From positions 215,122-279,121 of the forward strand of contig FN649756.1 of the NCBI GenBank assembly GCA_000310025.1: DNA of 64,000 nucleotides. Reading direction: 5' to 3'. The translations under genes were made by a program, and so were the position numbers. The notes under the pieces are model-generated. The model was not told the origin of the DNA. It did no database searches and worked only from the letters and a program-made list of their open reading frames with translations. Positions 23,601 to 36,299 of the stretch are shown here, piece after piece (position 1 is the stretch's first letter; each line of letters starts with the position of its first letter). The stretch is from Ectocarpus siliculosus (lineage: Eukaryota > Sar > Phaeophyceae > Ectocarpales > Ectocarpaceae).

Positions 23601-26600
23601 TCTCGCACCCGACACGACAAGAGCAGAGGTACACCGAACCAACGGCCGAGATCGAGGAGTATCGACGGAACTCTTGGTTCATAGAAGTCGATACCACGGG
23701 ACGCGATGCTCCCTACGCGTACGCACATGTGGACGATACACCTATTTCGTGTTTCGCCGTGCTGCTAAGCTAGTCTAGGCAGACGACTAGTTGCTACAGA
23801 CTGAATAGACTTGCCGATGGCGTCGACCCTTCCGACATTGTTTTCAGATCTTGGTTTCACCTCTCTGAGAGTAACCGGAACCGATGTGATGGCGCTCCGC
23901 AGACATTTTGCTCTGGCTTCTCCGAGGTAATAATGTCGAAGCCTGATGCAGCCCTCACGTTGGCCTTCTTGGTGTCGTCCTCCTCTCCCTGACGTCATGG
24001 CCACGAGAAGCAGAGATAGAAATGGTGAGTGGTGTACCGATAACATGGAGGCAAGAAGGAGGGTGGGGGGGCAACGGTGTTAATTTAGCTCACCCCGTTG
24101 ATCGGAAAGGCGATGTCGGTACATTCGGAAAGGGTGACCTCCGCTGACAAGACAATCGGGTCAACGAAAAACGGGAATTTGTGCGGGCGGTAACGATCAA
24201 GCAAGCCTCTCGATCTGACTCTGAACACATGCGGCGGGCATACCTCCGATGTTTGTTTCTTCGGCCTCCCCTGGTTTTCCACGAGCCGTGTGAACCTCTC
24301 CGGCGTCGCCCGTCATGGGGTCTGCCATTGCCGGTTGCGGATCGATTCTGAGGGCTCTGTTGATCACGGGGACCGGCAGCAGCTGTCGCTCGGCACAGCG
24401 CATGAGATAGTCGCGGCGGGGGCTCGCTGGTCGCTTCATCATCCTGCAAGAATACGAAACACCGATGAAACCTTGTCGGAAAGGCATTTGCAAACTTGAC
24501 TCTTCCTAGGTCACAAGCCAGACAGCGTGCTACGTCAGCTATGCCTTGGAGATGTAGTATGTTGTTCTGAAGAGGTGTTCTATTCTTGAGTAGTCGGGTG
24601 CCAGTTGACTGGTCAACCTGAAGGTAACCCACCATTTAGAGAGGTTTGAAAAGACTCAGCGTCTGCAGGAAACTTTCCGACGCAACATGGAATCATCGAC
24701 ACCGAGCGTGCTTTTGTTGTGTCATAGCCACAGGTTCCACACAGATCACACACCTGTGAGCGATCATGACGGGGTCGTGAGGGTCGTCGAGAAAAGGCAT
24801 TTTGTATCTCGTAGCTTCAACATCTCGACCATCAGCCGTTTGCGGTCGCCTCGGTGTAGGCTGTTTAGGTGTGTTCCTTTTCTCAATCACACCTCCACCT
24901 TGCAGACCCCCGGCTAAGCGGGTTCTGGTCGGAGATCCAGTAGGAGAACGCCGTGTGCTTGACGGACGAATCCCCCCTCCCTGTGCGTTTCCTGAGGGTT
25001 CATTGCGCGTGCCAGGGGAAGAATGGGGCCGATCGCGAGCCGCCGCTGCTGTTGTAGAAGCTGTGGTCGGGGGGGGCGGGGCAACCTGTTTGTCCTGAGT
25101 CTCGCTCGTGACAGCGTTCTCCGTGGGTGTCGATAGGCGAACTTGTCGGGCCCTCGGGCTTGGGTCTTGTGCGTTCGACTTCCCCGACTTTTGAACCTCG
25201 CCATCAGCTGTAGTAGCATTTGCAGAGGTTACTGCCACCGAGGCTGTGGTTGCGGAGTTAGGCCTAACCGGTGAGGCAGGTCGGGGAGTAGGCCTACGAC
25301 GAAAGGCAGCTGTTTCCGAAGGTGGGACAATAGAGGGTGACGATGCCGAAATTTCGTGCAGCTCGACTGGTCTCTGGGGAAGATATTTGATGTTGGGCTC
25401 GCCGTCGACGAAGTTGGATCCGATTCCCTGTGGGGCGTACAACAGTAACGTGAGGCGGCTACCTGTGAGGGTGGTGGAGGTAAGGTATTAACCATACATT
25501 GCGCAATGCTCTCTTGACGAAACCTTCACGAGGTGGAACGCGTATTCGCGGTTCTTGGTAGCTAACGCACGGAGGTGAAAATGAGACAAAACCCCCAGCC
25601 AATACTCATCGGTCACACCAAGAGCTGCTCCAATAACCCCAACCTCGCCACCGTAGAATACTCACGTGCCTGCCGATAACCTCAAGGGAAGGGCGACAGA
25701 ACTGAGGCGTGGCGTCACACTTGAAAAGGCCAAAGAACGCCTCTCGTCCGGTTCCGTGCACGTCTTCTAGCCAGCTGTCGGCTCCTTCCGTAGGGTCTTC
25801 CAATATGCCACTAGCAGCCTCTTCTGAGTCGTCTTCGTACAACGACTGATCTTCTTCGCTGGAGACGGAAGACCCCGACGAGCTACAAACACTGTCTGCA
25901 GCCGATGTCGAGCAGCTTCTATTTCCAGACACACCTCCCTCTCCCGTTCGTTGGTTGATAGTAGCGGCATCGCCTAGATCGGACTTTCGAGAGTAGAGTG
26001 GAGCATCCACCTGAGATAGCCCCAACAGCATTTCGTCTGCCGCAACGGTGTCCCGGCGGTCATCGTCGGTAAGATATTGAGACAAGCGCTGTGAACTACT
26101 GTCCACTTGGAAGCGTTGTTGTTTCTGCTGCTGTTGAAGTTCCTGCTCATGCCCCAGGTCCTCCCCCGTCGTAGCGGCGGTATTTGAGCCCATCACCCCC
26201 AAGTCCAAATCTTCACCTCTTGTTTCTTGGTCCTTTGGTAGAAGCGATGCATTGTCAGGTACAACATCCACCGCCGAGGTGTTTCTCTGTGCAGAAGTCA
26301 CCGGGCAGTCGTCGTCGTCTTCATCGCGAGCTTTTTTCTGAGAGTGCGCCTGAGAGTCGTGAAATGGTGCATGTGGGTAGCCTCCATCACAGCTTTCACC
26401 TGCAGTGACTTGGACAGCACGACATGCGTAAGACGTATAAATCAGGTAGGTAGGCTCCGAGACCGTCACTACTGTAACTCTCTGTTGGCAATGTTTACAG
26501 GTAAGGATTATGCAACTGTTGTGGCGCAGGCAATGCTGCGATACAGCGGTGCCATACCCACGTTTCCTCGAGGGAGGCCAGACACTGAATGCGCACACGA

Positions 26601-26918
26601 TTGGTATACCTTCGGCAGCAGATGATGGTATTGGTCCCGGCAGGTTGCTCTTTCCTCTCGTACGGGCCGTAGCGCTGACCAGTTCGTTGTAGAGGTCTTT
26701 AGCGGAAATTTTCTTCCCCTTTTCGGCAAGTGCGGCCTCCTCCTGCTCTGCTTCCACGTCCCACCCCGAGGGGGGTCGCTTCCCAGATAGCCCTGCGGCA
26801 CGCCCTCTACGCGTCCACGTCTTTGCTCGCGGGAAAGCTTTCTTTCCGTAGGGGTTTCCACGAGCCCAGGAGGGGGCCACAGCACGGCCAAAGCTATCCA
26901 CGCGAGGCGTACGGCGAC
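17648..26918 (-). CDS. Large LRR (ribonuclease-inhibitor type) protein with disordered N-terminal region
   Basis: Exons in transcription order: 26610-26918 (basic), 25666-26399 (acidic, serine-rich, with a Q-rich patch), 24754-25427 (P/S/T-rich), 24244-24443, 24094-24143, one ending 23861, then LRR exons ending at 23442 (KLDLSGNRIGLQG), 22816 (SLKLDGNKAGDH), 22147 (LSLDLGWNHLNQQ), about 21656 (NLNLTANHVRL) and 20946-21107 (NLVLRDNPIGTAAG). C-terminal exons follow at 20222-20331, 18816 to about 19015 (YWLDLTVDRKWDL), 18336-18497 and probably 17648-17801. Phases agree at most junctions. LRR proteins of this type are scaffolds or receptors; no kinase, NACHT or transmembrane segment was seen. The true start is upstream of 26918, because this exon begins at an acceptor. 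Unlike the ROCO gene at the right, no GTPase follows. Confidence 0.75.
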
Positions 26919-27127
26919 CTGCAGTCGGTGGGCGAAATCAGGCTCACTGAGAGGTACTTCGAAGTACATCATGACAATATTTGTATGTGTGTTGCAGGGC
27001 CCTTCCGACAGGTAAGGCTCAACTCTGTACAGGCATTCGTGATGGTATGTAACATTTTCCGGCACATAGTACTGTAGGTTGCACAAGATACCACACACCC
27101 TGGTCTGGGCACATTTTCGAAGAAAGG

Positions 27128-27282
27128 TCGATTACTCCACGACGAAGAGGACCCCAAAATCAAATGATTATTATACGAAAAGCCGTCGATGACGGTTCAA
27201 ACGCCGTGATTGCCGAGGCGTTTACTTATGTTGTAGCTGAAAAACGAGCTTTGAAAATCGGCCAGGGGGCGTGGTATCTTAC
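27128..27282 (+). repeat. Dispersed repeat, copy 1 of 3
   Basis: Shares an ordered set of blocks with 42541-42703 and 58627-58796: TCGATTACT-n-CACGACGA near the start, GTCGATGA in the middle, and CTTTGAAAA followed by GTGGTATCTT at the end. Spacing is similar in all three. All copies have the same orientation and no long open frame. Confidence 0.65.
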
Positions 27283-27559
27283 GCAATCTTCGATACAGCA
27301 GACAAAAATTAGCGCGGAATACTCTGTACATAGAAGTCCTTATAGATGTTGATGAGCGTCTCGACCATTGGTGCTTCAAAACGAAAAACCACCCATGCCA
27401 CGGAAACAACTTATTGTGGGAAGCTTTCCTCAGGGTACCACGGCATGCACCTATTGCTGGCGAGCTCTGCGGACGGCGTGGCACTGCTGTGCACGATGAT
27501 GCCACCGCAGAGATCCACCTTGAAGCGATCGCGGAACGGATTCGATCGGCGCTTTCCTT

Positions 27560-29570
27560 CGGGCAGCCTTCATTCGCTGTTACCGGGCGTTCTCGCCTCG
27601 CTCCACGTAGCTTTTGAACAACATCTTCTAGATCCATGGGTTGTTGCGTTGAGCGGAAGCTCTGTCATTCGAGTGGAGCAAACATACGCATGTACGCAGA
27701 GGACTTACGAGGCCAGAGCCTGGAGGCGAGATGTGCGGCGTAACAACTAACGATTGGTAAGAGATGATATCTTCCGTGAAATTGGTTGTCTCCAAATACG
27801 TCGCCTTCGATGTGTACAACCCAATCTTGAGCGTTGACGCCGCGATGCCACGCCATGATGAGCAACGGGCGATCCTCTCCTCTCTCCCGCTGGAGGTATG
27901 TGTTCAACAGTAGTTCACGGGTAGACTGGCCGCCTAGAGTAGCATGGATACTGCAGGACAAATCCGTTTCATCATCCACGCATCTATGGGGCGAATATCA
28001 CCAGCGGCGTGCGGGCCAGCACGAGCACGTTCTTTAGATCTGTCTGTGCCTACCATTGCTGTTCACTACCCGCACTTGCCAGACCGATTTATTTTGCTGC
28101 TACAAGTACACGTTCTTGGCGGAGATTCCCCGTGATCTTTCGGCGAAGTCTACAGAGTAGACTGGTCAATCAGGGAACCCTTTTCTCTTGTGTACAAACG
28201 ATCGTCGAGCAGAACCCCATAACGAGCATCGATTAGTCTATAGGAGTACAAGTCTGCTGTAGAACTCAGTGTTTAGCGCGCACCCGGCGGTGGGACTCGA
28301 CATTGGCACTTCCGCTAATCTCAGAATATCAGTCGGACTACATACTGTAAAGTAATTTTGTAAGTACCAGCAGCGAACTCATTGCGATGTGGGAATTACA
28401 TAGGTTTTGGGCGAATTTTCTGTTGCCTCTGTTGTACCGAGACGAGATGCAGCAGTAGCAACCGTACCCGAACTTCGTGTGTGTCCTAGAGCGTGCGAAT
28501 GTTCGAATACCAAAAAGAGAAAAAACGATGTTGAAGGATGCTTCAAGCTTTCGTAGACTTCACGAAAAGTACATAATAATGCATGGCGTGTCGTCCAACA
28601 GGTTCTTCTGTACTTCAACCAATGGTTTAGCTCGTGCTTTTTCGCCCTGACGGTCTCCACTTACGCCTACAAGGGGTGGAGATATTACTACCCGAGTTGG
28701 GCTTTGGAACTAGAAGTCAGGTGATGTGACTGCACAATGCTACCGAATCGAAAAGGTCATGTACACCATGCGGTGTTCTTCGCTGGGCGGGCTTTGTGGC
28801 AAACTTTCGACCATATGGTAACGCGCGAAAGCGGCGCAGACAAAGTTAACCCACGGCCAACAAAAGCATGTCGTTGTGTAGTTCCGGCGGGCTGCACAGC
28901 GGCACTGGAGGTTTGGTGAAAGCAGGTGGGGTCTACTATAGGACGGAAAGCGCTCTCAGTATACGATGCGTGTTTGGCTTGCTTAACTGGGTAACTCGAG
29001 AAACCGCGGTCACACATCCAGGGTGAGATGGGGCGGGCCTGGTCGGGGGTAGAAAGTTTACCATGAACACACACCGGCTTTTTGATGTTGTTCCGTTCTC
29101 CGTGTACTCATATTTTGGAGGAGGGGGGCGTTCGCTGCAGTGTTCAAGTCCAAGCAAAGTGATAGGCGCTACAGTAGTGCCGCAAAGGCTGCGTGCCCTA
29201 CCTTAGCATTGAGTCTTTTTGTGAGTGGCAAGGTGTGCCGGCTCTTTGCAGTCTTTCGTGTGCTGTGTTTGGGCCATACCTGCCTGTGACCGGCCATGAA
29301 AAAGGGATGTTGTACAGCAGTGTACGGGCGAGATACTAAGCTTGGACAGGCAGTCCAGGAGTGTTCCGAACGCCAAGAAAATATCGTCTTCAAACATCAA
29401 CGGTACCTTCAACCCAACAGGTTCTGAGTCCCATAATTTCCGTCTTTTCGTTGCGCAAGTCAGGGATGACACAATGGTAGACGCCACTCGGCGGGTTGAC
29501 ATTAAGTATACCCAATGAAGGCCAACACGCACCGTTTCACCGGTGGAGTTAATCGCCGACTTAAGACCAT
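27560..29570 (-). CDS. Unrecognised exons, possibly the N-terminal part of the LRR gene
   Basis: Several minus-strand segments read like protein and have usable splice sites. About 29330-29570 contains GLKVPLMFEDDIFLAFGTL. About 28530-28640 contains KHELNHWLKYRRTCW. About 27702-27950 contains LLLNTYLQRERGEDRP and ends at donor GTAAGT. About 27590-27645 joins the previous one in phase. All lie directly upstream of the LRR gene on the same strand, so they may be its 5' exons or a separate gene. No domain is recognised. A dispersed repeat copy (27128-27282) lies between them and the LRR gene. Confidence 0.35.
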
Positions 29571-29599
29571 TCAACGGCAATCAGAGTTGATGACAATGG

Positions 29600-30277
29600 C
29601 CACAGCGTGGATGGTTCCTAATAGTGTAGGCTTCGCAGTGCTGACGGCTCTCGAGCGACGAAACTAACACTCAATACTGTTCGATAATCCCTCTGTACTT
29701 TGTCGCACCAACTTGGTCTCTCCACGCGACTGGCATCGTGGCAGTTTGACGATCCTTTACGGAGTGGTCGAGATGATGCGTCTGTTTCTTGCGTCAAAGG
29801 GAAACAAGGCAGAACAAATAAACCCTCTCGCCATGTGAGTTCTGCACGCTGCGTTTTCGTAGCTATTTTGAAAAGGGGCCTTGTTGCGCCGGATGCTATT
29901 GGGTAGAAAATATCGTTTCCACTCGTTGCTGCCTCGATGCTTCCACGTGCAACGCTTATAGGTCGCGTCCTCAGTCCAGCAAAAAAAAATAGTCAAGACT
30001 CGGGGCGCCTCCGTCAAAAATATCGTTGGTAAATTGGTAAACTTGTTGTGGAATAGTCGATGAATGCACCTTTGCTGCTTGACCTTTCCCCTAGACGGAA
30101 GCACACTACTAGCGAGCGGGCTGTTCATGAGATGCCGCCGGCTATGAGGCTAGCATGGGGGTTGGGAAAATACAGATTCCAGGAAATGATCAACGGTAAC
30201 ATGGACCCTACAACCCACGGCCGCTCCGTTCCTGTCTGCTACTCTTCTTGTGTCGTCAACCCAACCCGAACCGACAG
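29600..30277. other. Stretch without a confident gene
   Basis: Short overlapping frames only. It may hold upstream exons of the plus-strand membrane-protein exon that follows, but none could be joined in phase. Confidence 0.4.
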
Positions 30278-30452
30278 GTCTCTTGGCCTAGCGGTGCCCG
30301 TCATACTGCTCTACGCCTTCAGCCTGGCTTTGCAGACATACGTGTTGCGGCTCGATGTGATCATGGCCGTGATCGGGCTGGTGTTTGTCGGGTTGGAAGG
30401 CCTACTAAGCGTTGGGACGGCGGTTTCCTTCTATCACGCCTTCCGAGGCTGA
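30278..30452 (+). CDS. 3'-terminal exon of a small membrane protein (partial)
   Basis: After the acceptor CCGACAG the frame runs 57 codons to a TGA. The peptide is almost all hydrophobic, with two probable transmembrane segments (LGLAVPVILLYAFSLALQ and a second from VIMAVIGL to VGTAVSF) separated by a short charged loop (RLD), and ends HAFRG. This is the only plus-strand coding signal I can support here. Upstream exons were not identified, so the family and function are unknown. It could also be a chance hydrophobic frame. Confidence 0.35.
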
Positions 30453-30983
30453 CGACTAGACTACGATAGCCTGGTAGATCGACGATCACGAGAAGTCTGG
30501 CTGGTCTAGTAGAGGTCGACACTCCTCCCTTTCAAACCTGCGACAATTCCCCCAGAGGCTCACGACAGTTTCTTGTCCGGTACCGATGGTGCCACCACTT
30601 CTGAACCTCATACTTTTCTCGGGGCTCCCTTCCTTGTTGCATGTATGTGTGGAGAGAAGCTAACAACTGTAGACTAGTTGCTTGATTTGTTTTTGCGGGA
30701 GGTGGCAGTCGTTTTCGTGCATGTTTTGAATGAGCTCGACTGGGGTGCCTTTTGGCTCCATTTTTTGTGTGGTAAACGGTTGGCGATACATAACGTGCGT
30801 GTAGACAACGCGTTCGAGCCAGCACGCTTCCGCACTGAGCAAATCACCAGCGTTGGGGGGGGGGAAGGGGGGGGGGCTACGCCTCGATCCATCTCCTCGA
30901 CAATCGAACAGAAAAATCTCGAGAACGTCCCTCGGTGTTGAAGTCGCTTGGTTCGATAAAAGGCGTTGAAAACCGATACCGTA

Positions 30984-31698
30984 GTGGTCCCGGTATGATG
31001 CCGGTCGAATAATGCCGGTCGCCCGATATCATGCCGGTGAAATTGGCTGGACCGCACGGAGCCCGGAATACTGCCGGCAGGCATTATGGAGGCAAATGCC
31101 TCGATAATGCTGAGGCAAATGCCTCTATGATGCTGACTAGGGGGTCCTCTGGTCCGTGATTAATGCCGGTTCTCAAGAAAAATATTTGCTCACGTATGCA
31201 GTGCACGCACAACTCGCTCTAAATCAGGGCCATATACCCCTACCACAACGGCGCCATCAGTAGGGACACACCATGCCTTGTTCTGCCGGCAGGACGCAGG
31301 CAGACATGAGGGGCTACCTTGACAGTATCTGATGGAAAAGGGTGCCGCAGAGCAATGTTGCGTAGGCTGAACTTTATTCAGCACCAGTATGGTGCGCGCT
31401 CGTGTTGTTGCTTCAGCAGGGAGGGGTTCTGCCCCAACAAAGGTGTTTGAGTTTGTTGTGTGTTGTGTCGAGCCTGGAAACACCACACCCACCCAGTACA
31501 GTAGTCCAATTTTTTATTGTTTGGATTCTCCTGTGTTGTGCCGGTACCGGAATTGTAGCGGGCTTGTCAGAACCTGAATAATGCCGGGAACGTGCATTAG
31601 ATTATTATTCAGATCGAATTAATATACTGCCGGCGGCTTGCTAAAATGCCGGTGAACTCGGCTGGACCGCACCGACCGCTGTTTTATACCGGGACCAC
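30984..31698. mobile_element. 715-bp element with terminal inverted repeats, flanked by TA (MITE-like)
   Basis: The ends are perfect inverted repeats (GTGGTCCCGGTAT at 30984-30996 and its complement at 31686-31698), each flanked by TA, as expected for Tc1/mariner-type insertion. Inside the ends ATGCCGG is repeated many times. A 30-bp segment (31031-31060) recurs near the right end (31646-31675) in the same orientation, and GAGGCAAATGCCTC occurs twice (31089-31102, 31112-31125). No transposase frame is recognised. It is probably a non-autonomous DNA element. Confidence 0.7.
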
Positions 31699-31699
31699 T

Positions 31700-34150
31700 A
31701 GATCTATTACTGTACTTTTATACAAGCATGGGGGCCGAACCATGGGGTCAAACCATTTTTCCGCAACAAGATTGTTCACCAATGAATCGTTTGTTAGCCA
31801 TTCTGTGTTTCGTCGCAATAGAAACTTTAACCCCTTGGGAAATGGGGGCCCAGAATACATGATGCTACACGATTCTACGCCATTGCTTTGTGCGTCTGGG
31901 TCAGACGACCGGTTGAAGCTCCCGCTCAATTTTCTGCGCGGGGGTGTAAACGTTCTGTCCGACGACATGGCACCGTTGGCTTATTCTTCACATACATGTA
32001 GGGGAAGCTGTACATATTTGACACGAATAAATACAGGGACCTCAGAAAGGCATGGAGGCTGGAAAAGTATTGTTATTCTACCTGAAATCCGCCATGTCCC
32101 CAAGTGATTCATCAGGCGAAGTCGGGGCATCGAAATGCGTTAAAAGTCCACCACCCACAAATTGCAACAATCGCAGGGCGTGCATGCGTTGGGAACACGT
32201 TGTGCAGCCCAAGTTATCGATAACAAGAGGACCCTCTGCCGCAAGAAAATGCCAGCGAGTCACCCACGCTCCAGACAGGGCCGTCATTCATCACGCATCG
32301 CCGGGTCGTCACCAGAGACACTCATGCATTGAGAAACGTATTTCGTGGTATTTGGGGTTTTTATTAGCCCTTACACTCTCTCGTGGTCATGATCGATCGC
32401 TCCTATGGCCAAACGCTTTTGCCCGACTCGGCAACTACCCGAAACAACCGAGGGCGAGCGAATCAATTCCACCCCCGGTTTTTCCAACCATCCTGTTGGA
32501 TGCCGCACGGCGGCAACACCAGAACCAACGCGAGGTAAGATAATTAGTCGTTGTTTTCGTAGCAGTTTCTTCGATTTTGCGATGCCTGAACAGCAAGCAG
32601 CACATCGTACGGCTGACTCCTGCCGCTACGCAAAGCGCGATCTCTCCGATGGCCCCATCACCTTTGTGAGCTACAATGACGAGACCCCGAGAGAGCGTTG
32701 TTACAGAAACAGGGGGTCCTGCCTTGGGCATTGGCGCTTTGCTTAAATGTCACGTCACACGTGTAAGGGTGCACAATATTTCCTCAGAAAAAGCGCCTGA
32801 CGAAACGACTTCGTTTAACCCCTGCACCAAAACAGTGGAGACAATCCTGACAGGGTGTTGCAGGGTGTAAGGCAGGACAGCCGTCAGCAATGCCATCTCT
32901 CGGGCTCTCACGTTTTCGGCAGAAACCACAGCTAGCTGCCCTTTGAGCAACAATGGTAAATAATCGACACTTGCTTTTCTTCCAGAGACACAACAGTTGA
33001 ATTGGTACACCCGACGGACACGGCGAAGCCTTAGGCTTGGTCGTCGTTGACGAAAAGCGCTACACGTAGCTACTCAGACCGATACCCGTGTTCGATGTGT
33101 CGAAACTTGCTGCTCGCATCTTTGCACACTACAGGTCACGTAAAGTGAGAGGGCAAGAAAACTCGCCCACTCCCTATCAACCTTCCCCACCCTTCGCAGC
33201 GTGTTTTCGGGCGTGCGCTCTCACCCGAGCGGCATGCTCAAAACCTATCTGTGGATTATCTAAAATGAAAAAAAAAAATTAACCTGCACCCAAAACTTCT
33301 CTCCAAAAGATGAGGAGTCACCCACCCGACAAAAAAAACACAACTATTATAGAGAAGTAAAAAAATAACACACTACGATATCTTTCTTTCATCTAGCAGA
33401 CAACAGCAGCACAGGCATGAGGCAACGCAACAATCGCCCAACGAAAGCGAAAGATTATTCCGATTTATATCACTTTCGTTTCAGGCATGTGTACATGTGG
33501 TAGGAACAGTGAGTGTAGCACACGGTCAACGTAGTTTACGGGCTACTTGCTCTCTCTCTCTCTTTCTCTCTGCCTATCCCGCTCTAAGCTAAATAACTAT
33601 TGTCGTACCTCACAAGACCAACACAAAGTGATTGGCATGCAACACCCATCACCGCACCATAACGTACCGACAAGAACACTCAAGACGGTTTTGAGAAGGG
33701 ACGCTAAGCTTGGTAGAGCTAAGACAAGGCGCAAAGAGGGTAGCAGGGACCAATACAATCCGAGACAGATTTCTTGAACAAACCATACGTGTAAGTGCAC
33801 CGCGCGAAACAAGAACGAGGTGTTCGTGCAGCAGCTATGAATAGCAGTGCCGGCCTAGGTGAAGTCTCGCACATGCTGCACAAACCAACAGATTACACGT
33901 CGGAAACCCGCCGAATGATACACGGATGGATACGACCAACGCAACACCGGGAAAAAGAGAAGGAACACCAACACGCGCAACGACATGCGCTGCCCCATCA
34001 TTTTACATACGCGTACACAGAATAATATAAGTGGCTACATAAATTATAGTTATGACAACTGTAGGCAGTATTATCATGCTTGTTGACTCTACTGCACTTT
34101 CTCCCTCGAGGTAAAAACATTACAAAAACGAACGGCTGCAAAGAGAAAAA
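31700..34150. other. Stretch without a confident gene
   Basis: Frames are short and lie on both strands without splice-supported continuity. Notable only for an A-rich patch near 33265-33370, a CT-rich run at 33547-33573, and the 3' flank of the transcription-factor gene. Confidence 0.5.
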
Positions 34151-34164
34151 AATATATGAACCAA

Positions 34165-34638
34165 TCACCAACCGGCAGTGACAAAGCTGCCTTCGAAGCC
34201 CACGTGATGCTGAGAAGAGGCGAGCTGCTCCCCCCCCAGCCCCGCCACAACCCTCGCCAGAGACATCTCGCGCGTGAGAGAAGGGATGTGCCACGGGCAG
34301 CACTCCAGGTCATCATCTTCCTCCACGTCCTTCATGAACTCCGCTCCCCCGTCCAACATCATCGATGCCGCGAGCGTGGTGCGCGCGGCCCCCGCTACCC
34401 CCTGCTGAGCCGAAGAAACGTCCATCGGGTCGTCGCAGACGGACGGCAGCGACTCCTGCGCCGAGTGGTAGGACGCGAACACTCTGTCGCTGCTGCCGCT
34501 GCTGCTGCTGCTGCCGCTACTACTCCTTCGTACCGCGAACGCGGGAGCCTGGTGGGCCCGTGCCTGCTGCTGCTGCTGCTGCCGCTCCGTCGCCATGTTC
34601 ACGAGCGTCACCGAGCGAGGCCGGTCACCTTCCCCCGC

Positions 34639-34671
<33 letters not shown>

Positions 34672-35322
34672 GGAAACTTCCCAAGGCCGCATGCTTACTA
34701 TCTCGTGACGCCCCCCGGCCACGCTGCTGCTGAACACCGGCACTGCTGCCCCTGCGCTCGAGCGGTGTAGCTGCTGCTGGGCATCCGTCGATGCCTCCCG
34801 GGCCCAGCCGGGAAGGCCGCTCGACCGCTTGATTAGAAACGTGGCCGGGGGCGGCGGCGGCGGCGGCGGCGGCAGCGGCGCGCCGACGGTGAGCGGGGAG
34901 TGTTGTCGGGGCGGCGGCAACGTCTCACCGATCAAGGGGGAAGAAGGCGGAGACTCGTTCAAGAACGAACTACACGAAGAAGAAAAGGATGAAGACGATA
35001 AGGACGACGAGAGGACAGGGAGCGGTTCCACCACCGCCTCCGCCTCCGACTCCGACTCCGCCGCCGTGGGCGCTTTCTTCATCTCCTCGGCGGCGTGGTC
35101 GTCACCCCCGTGGCTGGAGACCGGCGACACCGGAACCGGGCCCTGCCGGGCGGTGGCACATCGCTGCTGCGGCGGCTTGCCGCCGCCGATGGAGATCTTG
35201 GTCCTCTTGTTCTTGTTCCTTTGTCGCCGCGGCTGCTCATCGTCACCGGCCTCCTCGTCCTCTTCCGACAAGGCCGCGGCCTCCCTGCTGCGGTCCTCGT
35301 CGTCCAGGGAAGAGCAAACCGA

Positions 35323-35353
<31 letters not shown>

Positions 35354-36262
35354 GAGGAGGAGCCGCCGCCATCGCTGCCGGAGGACGAGGAGGAAACGGA
35401 TACGGTGCGGGAAGGGGAGACAGCCTCCGCCGAGGGCTCCTCGTCCTCCTCGTCCCTGTCGCGGCCGAAGAAGGAAGACGCCGCCCTCTTCATGTGCCGT
35501 CTCGCGGAGGTTCTGGTGCCAACCACCACCACCGGGCTCGGGAGCGCGGCGGGGGCGGAGATTGCTTGCTGTTGCTGTTGTTGGCGGAGAGGCCGACCGC
35601 GAGGGCCTGACTTGCGCCGCTGGGAGTAGGTGCAACCCTGCCCTCGCCGGACGCACTGCTCGCAGGGGGTGCCGCCGTTGCAGCCGCGCTTGCTCCTGAA
35701 AAAATGGTGTTACCAGCGACGTGGTGACAGGGAGAAGAGGGGGAGAAGAGGGGAAGAAAGAGCGCGGAGGAGCAGTCATGTTACGGCTGTTCTGCGAGAG
35801 GCGGAAAGCGCGTGTACCAGAGCGATCAACGTGTATTTTTTCGCCCCGCACCAGCAAGTAGTCGTTGAGTCTCTTTTTGTGAGACGAGAAAGAAAGTTTT
35901 GTGGAGAGGCAGGAGGAGGGGCAAGCAGCGCTCCCCACCCGAGTTGGCACTGCTGTCTGCCTAGCAAGCGAGGCGAGAGAGCTAGCAGCGCAGCCACCGA
36001 TCACAGGGGAGAGGAGAGCGGACTAGGCGACTACAGCTGGTGCTTACAGCACAGCAGCAGCACACCCCCTCCTTTGTGACATGTGGTCAATCCAACCAAC
36101 TTTTGACTTCGGGCCGAATGCAGCAACGCACACGAATAGGGCTCAAGAAAACAACAAACATGCCGGGTCGGGTGCTCACCTCACACAGTAGTCGCACGCC
36201 TTGCGGAAGACCCCCGCAAGCAGCGGCCTTGGCTTGCCTCGTCCAGCGGCAGAGGGACCCAT
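34165..36262 (-). CDS. Zn(II)2Cys6 (fungal-type) transcription factor, complete, two exons
   Basis: Exon 1 (36180-36262) starts at ATG 36262 and ends KACDYCVR at a GTGAGC donor. Exon 2 (34165-35695) follows a T-rich acceptor and completes the binuclear cluster: C-D-Y-C, then SKRGCNGGTPCEQC, then six residues and the last Cys. Spacing is C-x2-C-x6-C-x5-C-x2-C-x6-C, the canonical DNA-binding zinc cluster. A basic linker (RRKSGPRGRPLR) follows. The coding length is 1614 nt, 537 residues, with one intron of 484 bp. The rest is low-complexity: poly-Ser, poly-Gln, poly-Ala, poly-Pro and acidic tracts encoded by CTG and CCG runs, a plausible activation region. I see no fungal middle-homology region. 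Likely a nuclear sequence-specific regulator. The target is unknown. Confidence 0.88.
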
Positions 36263-36299
36263 CCTGGTGCACAGCAGCGGGTGTGTTGTGGCCCCTGAC

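Noticed and set aside
31190-31492. A 100-residue minus-strand frame inside the 715-bp inverted-repeat element, considered as a transposase piece
   Set aside because: No DDE/D motif, zinc finger or recognisable transposase feature, so it is not called as a gene.
34829-35629. Long plus-strand open frame opposite the zinc-cluster gene
   Set aside because: It is a shadow of the low-complexity, GC-rich coding strand. The minus-strand frame carries the zinc cluster and splice sites.
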